The translations under genes were made by a program, and so were the position numbers. Positions 13,201-24,959 of a stretch of DNA of 64,000 bases are shown one piece after another. The number at the start of each line of letters is the position of its first letter. Positions within the stretch are counted from its first letter, which is position 1. The notes beneath the pieces are model-generated. The model had not been told where the DNA came from, did no database searches, and was given only the letters and a program-made list of their open reading frames with translations. The stretch is taken from the NCBI GenBank assembly GCA_013396525.1, contig VWYX01001137.1:124001-188000 (forward strand). Direction: 5' to 3'. This DNA is from Chaetorhynchus papuensis (taxonomy: Eukaryota > Chordata > Aves > Passeriformes > Rhipiduridae).

Positions 13201-14439
13201 GCAGTGCCCAGTAGCACTGCTGTACTGAAGCGTCTGTCAGCATTTCTATTACAGAGCTCTGTTTTCAGGAGTTAATAACTTAGCCATAAAAGTTTTCCTA
13301 CCTCTGAGATGGAACTTGAATACAAAATATCAGACTGAGGTTTCTTCAAAGAAACATAACTATTACTAATCTGACTTTTACTTTTTTTTTTCTGAGTCTG
13401 CTTTTGCTTTGTTAATAGCACAGTGGCATTTATCTGGCAATTGTAAGATGCCAGAAAAAGTAATCTGTCTTTCTGGGCTGAAATGAGGGAGCTGGAAATG
13501 CCTGAAAAGTCTTGGAAGTCCATTAGAGGAGGCATCGTCCATCTGCCCTGGGAGGAGCTGAAGCAGTATATTACCTAACCTTTAGCATTAGACATTGTGC
13601 TAAAGTATAGTAATGTGATTAGCTTATTTGTACTTGAACTTTGGCTTCTTTTTTTTTTTTTTATGGTTTGAATGTATAGACTCTAGAGTAATATTACATA
13701 TCTGGATAATAATTGTCTCAGCAATAATGAAGGAATAACTATTTCAGATAAATATTCCTGGTTAAATTTCTGTAGGTAGACATGCTTATTCAAAATTAGA
13801 GTATCATCTTAATACCAAGTTTTCATACTTTGGAGAGTGCATTTAAGTAATTTCCAAAACTTAGGCATTCTGATTTTGGAATGTAAATTTTTCTACTAAG
13901 CTATTCCTGAATGATGTTCATTTTAAATATACTTGCCTCTGGGGAAAGGCCCAAAAAGACACTTACTTTCATTTCAACATGTAAAACCAATGCATAAATA
14001 CAGACCCTGAAAATGTCATCTTTCCCATGCTTAACTTTACTGGCAAATAACATTTATGCATTTCAAGGGATTAAATCACAATATTTAATTATACAATTCC
14101 TTACAGACACAGAACGACCCGCTAAATCAGTGGGGACCTCAAGACAGCAAATACATGTCAGCAAAAAAGAATGTGAATAAACAGCAATTATGAAACAGAT
14201 CTGACAAGTCAAAAACCCAGCTGAGCTCTAGAAGTTTATATTTTGGCACCTGGCTCTTTGCCAACACCAGTGTTTCATACTTGACACCTTACATGGACAG
14301 TGTGTGCTTCTGAGAATATTCTTACACAATTATGTGCATCTTGGCGAGCCAATGTCCCCCTTAGGGAAAGGAGGGGGTGGGAGAAGGAGAGGAGAGAACA
14401 AATAATGGGAATATTAATGTTCTTATTAGTCATATATTA
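10201..14439. other. Non-coding stretch, microsatellite only
   Basis: I see no gene. Apart from the CA/TA microsatellite at about 12028-12086 and a T14 run at 13649-13662, the stretch is unremarkable AT-rich DNA. A CNE-like AT-rich segment with ATTA cores lies around 13560-14110, but conservation cannot be judged from one sequence. Confidence 0.6.
12028..12086. repeat. Compound CA/TA microsatellite with palindromic core
   Basis: Alternating ACACATATT, TGTGTG, a (TA)n core and CACACATACATACACACACA form a compound dinucleotide repeat. The central part, GTGTG-(TA)n-CACAC, is self-complementary and could extrude as a hairpin. Such loci are usually length-polymorphic. Confidence 0.85.
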
Positions 14440-15095
14440 TATAATCACATAACAATTTAAGTTGAAGGGGTTTTATGGAAACCATTTAGTCCCAACTGCA
14501 TACTTGAAGCAGAGCTAATTTCAAGGATGGATCAAGCCTTGTCCACTTCTGACTATCTTCAGGGGTGCTAGTTCTGCTAGTTCTCTGGGCTCCCCTTTCA
14601 GTGCTGAGCCACTCTTGCTGTGAAGAATTTTGTCTTTCTGTCTAATCAGAGTTTCTCTAGTTGCAATTTGTGACTGCTGGCTCTTGTACCATTGTCATTC
14701 ATCTCTGATTAAAGTTTGGCTCTGTCTTCTCTACGTTCCTGCTTTCGGAGTGGTGAAGACGGGTTAGGTTGCCCTTCTGCCTTCTTTTGTCCAGGGTGAG
14801 CAGACATGGCAGCGTTTGGCTCGGGCCCAGCCTCTGCTGCATTTGTCACTACTTTATGGGTATTTCTCTTGTGATGTGTGGCCAAACTGGCCACAGTGGT
14901 TTGGATGGGATTTCAGGTTCTAGAGAAGAGAGAAAAAACTTCTTAGGCCTCCTGGGTATTATCTTGCTCGTGCAAGTATCTGATATAAAGCTAATCTCCA
15001 CCACTGTCGGGGTGCATTGCTGGCCCACATTCCAGTTGTTCAACTGGAGCCCACAGCCCTTTTCTGCAAGGCTGCTGGTTGGGTAGGTCATGCTC
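14440..15095 (-). mobile_element. Old CR1 LINE fragment, antisense, rearranged
   Basis: Read on the + strand, this is reverse-complement CR1: a degenerate AATCACATAACAATTTAAGTTGAAGG (family: AATCATAGAAT..GTTGGAAGG), then TAGTCCCAACTGC and CTTGAAGCAGAGCTAATTTC, a GTGAAGAATTTTGTC block, TGGCTCTGTCTTCTCTA, and further on CATTGCTGGCCCACATTC followed by TTTCTGCAAGGCTGCTGG. The order matches the 3' untranslated region and ORF2 C-terminal part of CR1. Part of the expected middle is missing or scrambled (about 14820-14990), so the copy is internally deleted and old. It no longer codes. Confidence 0.75.
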
Positions 15096-16958
15096 TATCA
15101 GTGCGACCTTTGGTCTCTCAGTATACTGATGGGTGATATTGTAGGGGATGTTGGGGTTTGTTTGTTTGTTTAAAGAAACACACAACAAAGCCACTCTAAG
15201 ATTTCCATGTACTTTTCTTCAAAAAGCATTGGAGATGAGATGACAGAGAGGGAAATTAGTTCTATTAGTCTGTGGAATTAAGGCTATCAATGAAAGAAGA
15301 TCACTTCACCAGTAAGTCATATTCAGTCTAGACCTGCTTAACACATGTTTTTCAAGTTTCATCATCCAGAAAATGTGGGTTGTATACAGGTGGGTAAAAA
15401 GGCTAGGCATCCTTTCTATGTATGTTACCTAAAGCACAGCACAAGGGTATGCTAATCAAGCATTCCTCCAAATGCTTCAGCAAGGTAGGGGGATAAGCAT
15501 TATGACCACTGTAGAGGGGATAGGAAAACTGAGACACAATGGCTCCACTTTTACCAGAGGTCCATGCAGTACGTCATTAAGGAAGACAGTCCTCCTAAGC
15601 GATGTAGCAATCTGTCACCTAAGGTATACATTATGTGTATTTTAAATCTAGTATCTTTACACCTTTAATAAAAATCATTTGAAGATGGTTTGAGGAATGC
15701 ATGAGTGCTCTGCATATTTAAGTTATGAGTTAACCAAGTGGCTCCTATTTTTGCCTTAAAAATTAAACACTTAGGAGAGGATAAATAAACTACAAAACAA
15801 CAGAAAGTTTAAAAAATCCATTTTCACAAATGAAAGTAGGATTTATGTCTTAATGTTAGAATGACTACAATTTACAGAAAAAAGCCCTCCAAATTGCATT
15901 TAAAAAGAATCAAACAGCAGTAAAATGGGCAGTAAATCTAAAGTTAAAAGACCGAGACAAAAAAGCTGTGATTTGAGGAATGTGGTTCTCAGAATGCAAA
16001 GACAGATCCTTAAATCTTCACTTTCTGGAGAAATCAATCTAAATAGTGCCTTTGTGATGAGTCCTTCCCAGAGCAAATAGCTGTGCTCAGTGTATTGGGT
16101 GGTTTAGATTAATTGACATGGAGTCTCCCAGCCAAAGCAGAGAGATGGGAAAGCAGATCAGTTGCTTGGCACTCCTCCGTAGCTGAACATGGCCAACAAG
16201 CTGCTCATGATGGCAGCAGAAGTTCCTGCCTTTGCCTTACTCCAAAGTTTGCCGTATGGACTTAGTTCATGGTCCAGTCCTCCCAGCTGCAAATTCCAGT
16301 GCAGGCAAAAGCCCTTCAAAGTAGAAAACTTGGATGCTGAGGCATCAAGACCTGGAACTAGTTGGTGTTTCCAGATAGGTGAATGATAGGATAACAGTAA
16401 TCTGCAGTGTAGCAGCGAGGTTATCGGAACTGCTTCCCCCTCCAGGCTTTGTCCAGGCACAGCTCTCTTGTTTCAGTCACAAACACTGAGGTTTTTGTGG
16501 CTGGACCCAATTAAAATTTGCACTTCACAAAGTCCATGTTTCTTTTGATGTAGGCCATGAGTGTTAGGGGACAAGGTTCCTCAAGGCCACGATCCAGCCC
16601 TATGGAAAAACTGCTGGCATAGATTTGCACAAGCAAATAATAATAGAAGATTTTTTTATTTATACTTCTTTTATCCAAAGAAATCCTGGTTTTGCTAATG
16701 AAGGGCTTCACAAACAGCCAATTAAGTCCAGCTTTGTTGCAGAGGAGATTATCTCAAGAGGCAAACAAACTTCATCGTTTGCATCAGTGAGTAGGATACC
16801 AGAGCAAGCTCCTCTCTGGAAGCTGTGTGTCCCTTGGGAGCCTCTGAAAGGCGAGCATGTGTCGAAGCCATACGGAGAGCATGTGTGGAGCCTGCTCCTG
16901 CCTGCCTGGGGAGCGAGCAGGGCTGTGCTGGCCAGAGCAGGGCTCCACCCAGGAGACG

Positions 16959-16967
16959 TGACTCAGC
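16959..16967 (+). promoter_or_regulatory. AP-1 / antioxidant-response-like site
   Basis: TGACTCAGC fits both the AP-1 core TGACTCA and the TGAC-nnn-GC antioxidant/NF-E2 consensus. It sits in a locally GC-richer patch (about 16800-17000) that also repeats GAGCATGTGT twice (near 16853 and 16879). A single 9-base match is common by chance, so this is only a possible enhancer site. Confidence 0.2.
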
Positions 16968-18781
16968 CTGTGGGACTAGAGCCTGTGCTCCAGGGAATGG
17001 CGTTCAAAAATCACAGTCTTAAGTAAAGAGATCATAATTTCTTTTTAACTTGGGGAATTCAGGGGGTTTGGAGTGGGTTTGGGTTTTGTTTTTCTTTCTT
17101 TTAGAAAAAGAACCGGATGACACGTTGCTCATAATTTTAAAGAAAACAGGTATTTTTTTTTCAATTGATCGTGTAACCTTGCTGTAATAAATATATTCGT
17201 TGTTTAATTTTTAAGTATGGAAAGTCAAATGACTGGTTTTAAAATGCAAGGTTTTTTCATATTAGAGGAAGAGATACGGACCCACCTTCAAATTTTTTAT
17301 TATTTTTTGTGTGACTTTTTTCAGTGCATACAAGTTCTTAATGATTTGTCTATTTTACTTTTAAAAAAATCAGAAAATATCATGCAGCATTTCAGAAATT
17401 CTGATCATTTTTCACAAAACCTTTTTTTTGTTGCACATGTTGTACCGTGAGGCTGACTTGTCCTATAGAGAAAGAAGGCAGAAAGCACACAACAGTGTTC
17501 CTGTGGAAATATGACAGTATTTCTATATCTGTTACTGCAAGGGCATTTTTAAATATATCATCTTTCATAAATGGGAATTTTGGAGTCCCCTTTGGGATTT
17601 TCGGCTTTTATTCAAGCTAGAGAGAAACCTAAGAATGGTTTTTCTACTGAACAATATTCCAGAGCCTTTGAAGCTCCATTCCTGATTTTCAAAACTGAAA
17701 GTGTTTAAATCCATTTTGAAAATAGGACTTGGGTTACAAGACCAAGGTTGCTTCTGGAATGTCTTGTCTTTCAACTGCACTACAGCAGCATCACAGGATC
17801 TGGTTAGAATGTGTTTAAAATGTACAATGCATCTGGCACCTAACGGCGGTGCTTAACATACGTTGTTTATTTTTTAAGAGGATTCATTGCAAACCCCATC
17901 TTTTTTCTTTAAGATTGGTTAGTAATATAAGCCTTAATTTTTCCACATGCTTACTGACATTTTGACAGAATCTTAAGTAAGCCTTGTATGGGAATCAATT
18001 CCTCTGTTTTATGCACCATGCTAAGAGTAATTTGATTATCCCTATGGCTGAAAAAAACCCCGTCTGTATCTGTCCTGAATTGAAAACAGATCTACATTAA
18101 AGAGCATTACATCAGTATCACTGATACGCTAGAAATGAGTCAGCTGGGAAGTACATTTTCAAATAAAATACGATGGAATTACGAGCAATTAACGTCTTCA
18201 TTTGAGTAACAGAGGTATACGAAATACATGTTTTGTTCTTTAAAAATACCTCATGCTGTTAGTTAGAGAATAAGGCAGGAATAATGTGCTTAAAGAGGGG
18301 ACTACACAGGTAACAAGGTGATATGTGCTGCAGAGCATCAGGGACTGTTTGCTGCAGCCACACCCATGTAAGCAGCAGATGTTCAGCCAGTTAAATGGTC
18401 ATCAATGCTTCCTCCTCCAGCTGAAAATATGGCCTGACAGCTCTAATCATCAATCTGCTGCCTTGATAACATCATATCAGGGTCTAAAATGTACTTCAGA
18501 TTTGCTCTTACTGGGCAAGAGACTACATCTCTGTAGGACTAACATACTTCTAATTCATATAATAAAATTCTACGAATTCTACAATTTTAAGGATGAAGCT
18601 TATTTGGGTACGAAACAAAGAATTACTTACATGATGAGCATTTTTACCTCTCTTGAGGAACAAGGAGAGCACAGTAGCTAGGAAAACTTCCTGATAACCA
18701 ACAAAATGTATTTAAAAATCTTGTCGAAAATAGGTTTTCTATAGCCCTTTCTCATTTTAAACATTATGTGTGATTGACCTA

Positions 18782-18798
18782 TTTTTTTTTTTTTTTTT
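18782..18798. repeat. T17 mononucleotide run
   Basis: An uninterrupted run of 17 T follows CTATTA-type AT-rich DNA. It could be the reverse-complement poly(A) tail of a lost retrocopy, but no retrocopy is recognisable beside it. Confidence 0.9.
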
Positions 18799-21700
18799 AC
18801 AAAAGGGAGCCTCATTTTAGCAATTAAAACACAATATGTCAGTATCTCAAAATTCGAAAAATATATGAGTCATACTATAATCATTATCCAATTAGGATGT
18901 ATTTAAGGACCAGCTTGTGCCAGAGGTGACAGGGCAAAGCACAGAGAATTCTGCTGTAGCAAGTCATTCACTTTGAACCTGCCCTTGACTGTTTCACCTC
19001 CCTTAGAAAAAAGTCAAAGAGTTAAGTTACGCCACTTTGCTATTTTAGTCCATTGTTTTGGCATTTTCATGTGAAATGAAGTCTCTTCTTGGCATCTGGG
19101 ACAACAGTGACAGAAATTATAACTGAATCATCTAGATATATGTTGAGTTCAAAAAGTGGTTAGCACAGATGGGACAACCACTTTGTTGATTGCTTCTGGA
19201 TGGCCTGCTTGGGACAGGACAAGACCGTGGGAGGCAATAAGCCTAATTTTTAAGGAAATGAGGCTGTGAATCAAAGATTGACTCCCTGCAGGAGGTATGA
19301 ATTACATCCAGTGACTAAAACCATGTGAAGGATAGGGAGCCAAATAGCTGACAAAAGTGGAAAAAAGGATTTTTGTTGATTCATTATAAGAGAAATAATG
19401 AAAGCTAAAAAGATTTTGGAAAGCTGAAACAATAGTCACTGGGAGATTTTCTTCCTTTCTTGTAGAGCTGTTGGAAAAGTGGGAGAAAAATCTGACTACT
19501 CAGCTACCAGTTTCTTTCTTCAAAACCTGTTGATCATAAATATTGTGATGGTGTTAAGAAAATTTATGTTACACGAGATTCTCATAACTGGAGTAATGCT
19601 GCATTGGCCAGGAGGTGATGTGTTCTTCAGAGTGTCCAAAATTTTGTTTTGTTTTGAGAACCTGCCAGCATCCCTTAAATGACATCAGATTTTTGTGTAT
19701 GCCAGAAATTACTGCAGAGTACCATGGGACTGTCTTTGCCTTAGAATCAGCCATATTTTTTTACTTGGGTTTTTTTGGTGGCTTATTTGGTTTCACCTAA
19801 CACTGAAGTATCAGAAATGTTGATTGACAGAATTTTTAGATTACCAGTGCCTCAAACCATTTGAGCAATGGGTGGTCAAGGGTCACTTAAGGAAGTAGAT
19901 TGATAGACAGCTCTTTCATCTCTGAAAATCCAGATCTTGTCCTTGAATTCATTTTTAATCAAAGTTAAAGACACATTCCTTGGTTTTGACTCACTGGACG
20001 TGCTGCTGCCAGTCTTGTGGTGGCAGAGGAGCACAAAGGCCAGAGAGATAGCGCTGTCCTGGGGGTGAGATTGGGATGGGCTGTTTGTGCTTGGATACAT
20101 CTTTCTGCATTACTTACGTAAAGGAAGAAAACTCTTACTTGAATGTTTTACCAGAGCACAAGTTGGGTTTTTTAAGAAAATGTACTGCACTTCTATCATT
20201 AATTTAGGGTTACGTGTATGCTGTTACAGAAGAAACATGACAACATTTGTGAGAAAAAAAAATAACCTCTCTGCATTTACTTTTTTTTTTCTGTACAGTT
20301 ACCTTGTTTGTGTGTATTTGTAATATCGCCTGGTGTTCACAGAATCTGAGTTAAAAATGTTTGCAAAATCCCCAAAATTTCACAAGTTACTTGTGACCTT
20401 GCATGCTTTGCAGATTATTATCAGGCATTAGTCACCTCTTTTCTCTAATCAGAGAGCAGGAGGAATAGTCAGCAGAAAAAAAAGCCAAAAGTGGCAGTAT
20501 TGTTTTACTAAATTTTTTAGGTACAAGTTGTTAACATAAAATAGGTTTTCTGTAACAGACCAGAGGAAGGGGCCATATAGATTAGGGGAGAAACACAGAA
20601 CAATGCAGGGATGTGGCTGTTGTGCCATCACACCAACTACTGTTATTGGGTATCTCCTAGATCAGGGAAGATCCTTACCTTCTCCCTGAGAAATCTACAT
20701 TTGTCATTTGTTAGATTAGATAATGAAGCTTTTGTGTGGAAAAATACATCAGCTTTACATAAATTTAGTGGTAGTGATTTGGCTGCACCAGCCCTGCCCA
20801 GAGTGCAGCACTGAGTTGCCTGTTGCAACCTCTGATAAATCTGCCATGATAAATCCACCAGCTGATTTATTCAGAAGGTTACACCATACACTCAAGTGAC
20901 TCTTTATTTCCTCATCTAACATAACTAAAGCCCAATCTTGCAGGATATGGCATTTAAGAATGTGCTTAAGTGTAATAAGATAAATAGTTGAATTGAGATG
21001 ACCCACATTTTTGTTCTTAAATATATGAATAATCGTCCTGTTGGACTGGCACCGCAGCACTTTCCAGCATCTTGTCAGAACAAGACTTTGGTTTATTATT
21101 CAGCAAAAACAAAGTAACGTAAACCATGTGTGGGTATGTCTGCACTGCACTTGGAACCATTTCAGGACATCCAGCTGTAAGACCACAGGTTTTGTCCACC
21201 ATTGTGGGCCTTTTAGTTCTTATCTGGTTGGTTGGCTGGTTGAAGGAATTTTTTTCATGCGTGTTGAACCACCATTAGAGTGGCTGCAGAATGTTGTTTA
21301 ATTCTATTTGTAACTACCCCCAGAGATAGGGATCTTTCCACACTGCCGTTACTAACAACCTGCATTCTTTCAACTTTTCAAAAAGCTGAACTCAATGAAG
21401 TGTAGCTTTCTAGTTTTGACTGGCAAATGTAGCAGAGAACAAGAATAATAAACCAGATCGTGATTTTTTGTTGACAACATTACCAAAACTTTCTATGTCC
21501 TGAGTATCCATGCGTATCCATATCTAGTATAGTACTTCCGTTATCAAAGCTTTCTTCAGAAGAAAAAAAAAATCCTCATTTTCAATAGAAAACATTTATT
21601 TTATTCCAGGATGTAGTGTGTGTGCTTATTTTTTCATGCATTAACTTCAGGAATAGGAATTTATTTTATTTATAATTTTTGGAGGATTCCTGTCATCTGA

Positions 21701-24700
21701 GCATTATAAAGGGAAAGGGTTGATGTGTATTGATTAATTCTCTATATGTTTTTATTAATTAGCAGCAATGCCAAATGATTTGAAAGCAGGTTAGTACCTT
21801 AGAGACAGCTGTCAGAAAGGCTTTCTTCTTTTATTCATGACCACATGACATAGAGGACTAATTGTCAAGAACTCAGGTGAGAATTATACACTCTGTTGCA
21901 TTCTTCAATGTTTCAAGAGTCTTGTAGTTTAGATCTCTTTTTGCTTGACAATACACCAAGTTTTTTAAATTCAGTATATGTGCACATTTGGGCATGCATG
22001 TAGAAGCGAAGATGTTACATTTATTCTCTCTATTACCATTATTGTGAGCATCATTGCAATTACTGCTTTGAGAAACCCAAAATTTCTCTGGTCTGCGAGA
22101 GATACAATCTTTTTCAGGCTGTCAAACCCAAAGAGAAATTAAATTTGAGAGCTTTCAAAGGAATTACTGGTGACATTTTAAAGTTTATGACAGAAGGACG
22201 GATAATAAAGCTCTGTCTAAAGGAAAGGCACCGAAATGAGGCACCGTGTTTGCCTTTTCACAGTCTGTTCAATGTCAGTCTCCTCTCAGGAGGATCCACT
22301 GCGGTGTTAATAACATCAAGATTGCTTCAGGTAACTCCCTGGCTTCCTTAGGGTAAATTTCAACCTGAACTAGACTGTTTGAAAAAGTGCAATCTACCTA
22401 AGTAGTCTGTAACCTCTTCTTTTTCCTAATGTGATCTGAATTCTCACTCCTTTGTCACTCACCTTAATCCCATTAGACACCTGATAACAGTTAACATGGT
22501 TAGCGAATGAGAAACAACAAAACCTTTCCATGCATTAGCGGTCTCTGCAGTGCACGTTTGCTTTAGGTTTCTCTTGAAGTGTGGATCAAAGCATTTCCAG
22601 GTCCCTCTGGTTCATCTGCCGTGCTTTCTTATTAGGCCTCCAAACACAGGAAGTTTACAGCTCAGGCTGCTCTTTGGTTCAAGTATAAGAGATGTCAGTA
22701 CAGGGAAGGTATTTGCTCACTCTTAAGCCAGTAATTATTCCATAGGGTAATTTACATTTTGACTGGTGCGTCTCTGAGTCTTGCTTAAAAAAAAAATTAC
22801 AGCTTTTCCCTTTTGCCTGGTATGCATCATTATTTACTGTTCTTTGCATGACAAAGTTCATCTGGTAAGATAATTCTATAAAGGTATTCTGCAAGGAATA
22901 CAGGAAAGAAACCCATGGTGGTTTTTTTGAAGTGGCTGATACTTCTGCTTATTCTTTGAGGACTGGAAATTACATCCCTAAGGGGAAAAAAAGTCCTCTT
23001 TGGAATAGTTGTTCCTATCTGTTGTACAAGAATACAGTGGACTAACTTGGCTACTGCAGCAGTTGCCTAAGCCAGCAGTTCTTCTGTCAGTCACGTAAGG
23101 TTTTGCAAGCACTCAGAGCAAACCTCGCTGGAGAAGCACTGCCCCACACTGTCAGGAAAATACTGCTGAATTCCATTATATGAAAAGTTAAGTGTTCTTC
23201 ACGCATGAAGACCTCTTTGCAAATGTTTTCCATTATCTAAACTGTTGGCCCAGATCCACTGGCAAGAGCAATAGTGGGGGTGTAGAACAAGTGGTGAATA
23301 TGGTTGTCTCTTTATGGTTTATTTCATTTCTCATGATATTTGGTATTTTTACTAATCCCTAGTTGCTGAATACAGTGATTATATGGGAAAGATAACCTTC
23401 ATTTAAATAAAATAAATGAGAAGTTGCTTCAGTGGTAAAATTTAGCCATTGCTGTTGCAAAGAAACATTTGAAAACATACTCTGAAGGTGCAAAACTCCA
23501 AACAGGAAAAGACCCCTGAAATCTGCCATTTATACAGTAATTTAAGCCACTGTAGGACACTGGGGAGGGCAAGCTACAATATTTGAGAGTGGGATGTCCA
23601 TAATTTAGGGTGAATGCATTGTAGACCCCCTGTTCCTTGCTAGCTTCAGAGAGTAGCACATAAACCAGTAGTAGCCAATTCACCACATCGATGCAAAACC
23701 TCTTTTGCCAAGTGAGATGGGAACAGATGAAATTGCTGGGGAACCGGGCACCAGCAGATAACACCATCTGCATGTTAAAAGTGATACGCAGCATCCTCCT
23801 GCTCTTTCAATATAGCTTGGAAAATCGGAAGGTGGTGGTGTTTACAAAAATGAAAAAATTCAAACTTTTAAATACTAAGCCAGTAAGATTTAGTTGAGAA
23901 GATGAAATAGTCCATGTCATATCTGTTTGCTAGGACCAAAACAAGACCAAAAAAACCCTCTTAAAATGCAGGCTCAATGCAGTGAGTGGTGTGGGTGAGC
24001 AAGGCCTTTTTTTTTCTAAAAAAAAAGTTTCTAAAATCCAGCTGAATACTTGAAGAAACTACGTTGATGTGAACCAGTGCAGGAATTACGGGCCGGCAGC
24101 AGGGAGCCGGAATCCCCGGGGCAGCACTATTCGGCTTTCCCAGTTCTGAACCCGTGCTCCAGGGGGCCCTGTGCAGCCAAAAGTGATGCTCCCTTCACTC
24201 ACCAGCTGCAAGCCAGGGGCTTGTGCTGCTGCAAGGGCTGTGAAACGCCCCTCTGCAGTACTGCTTTAAATAAAGTATCTCGGGGCAGCCTCTTCTGCCC
24301 AGGACCTGCGCACTTCCAAGAGTCACTGCTTGCTTTTTACAAACCACAGATTGTTGTAGCAGTGATGGTTTATTTAGAGAGAAGTATTTTATTTTCAAAT
24401 AAGAAGACAACCAGTATGAAGAGCAGTGCATTCTCTGTGTGTTGTGTTTGCATGTTTGTGATTGTTTCCGGATTTTTTTTTTTTTATTAAGTTAACTGTG
24501 GTCCATCAGGGGCTTCTAGTGCTTGTTATTTGTTTTCTGTTTGTGAACTGAGGTAGAAGGAAAACAGGTTTTTAGTTATTGGTTTTATATGATCTTGCTG
24601 CTTCACAGGTTTAAAACAACTGTAGTGCACCTCTTAGAGGATTCCTGATCTTTGTCACATTCGGGTCTGCATCTCTGCTGCCCTCCTCCTCCCATAGTCT

Positions 24701-24936
24701 TTCAGGTCCTACCTGCAAAACTGATGCACATTGCAAAGAGTGAGAGCAGCTGATTCACTTCTCTGTAAAATGTTTGGACTGTCCAACACCTTTTGCTTCC
24801 TTCAAATAAAGTGTGTTTCCATATCCCTGAATGGAAATGCAGATTTCTACTTTTTCTTTTTGCTGCTTGGGTTTCAGCTGTACTTGGTCATGTGGCCTCT
24901 GACACTGTACAAGAAAAGCAACCTGTCCCTTTAACA

Positions 24937-24959
24937 GTTCCTGTCATTGAGACAGGAAC
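24937..24959. other. Perfect 9-bp hairpin
   Basis: GTTCCTGTC (24937-24945), loop ATTGA, then the exact reverse complement GACAGGAAC (24951-24959). It lies about 60 bases after a pyrimidine-rich tract ending in TTTCAG (24871-24877), inside a short open segment that ends at a TAA at 24988. No T-run follows, and a terminator would not be expected in a vertebrate. Confidence 0.9.

Noticed and set aside
14769..15091. 105-codon + and 80-codon - frames
   Set aside because: Both lie in the decayed antisense CR1 fragment and do not follow the CR1 coding frame.
16625..17026. 133-codon + frame
   Set aside because: Composition changes half way as GC rises, no domain, and an overlapping frame is open in the same interval; fits chance.
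23429..23794. 121-codon - strand frame
   Set aside because: No splice sites fit its ends, no domain is visible, and length is within chance expectation.
24077..24490. 137-codon + frame
   Set aside because: No domain or family match; ends in a run of phenylalanines encoded by a T-run (24474-24485); its length is within chance expectation for 64 kb.
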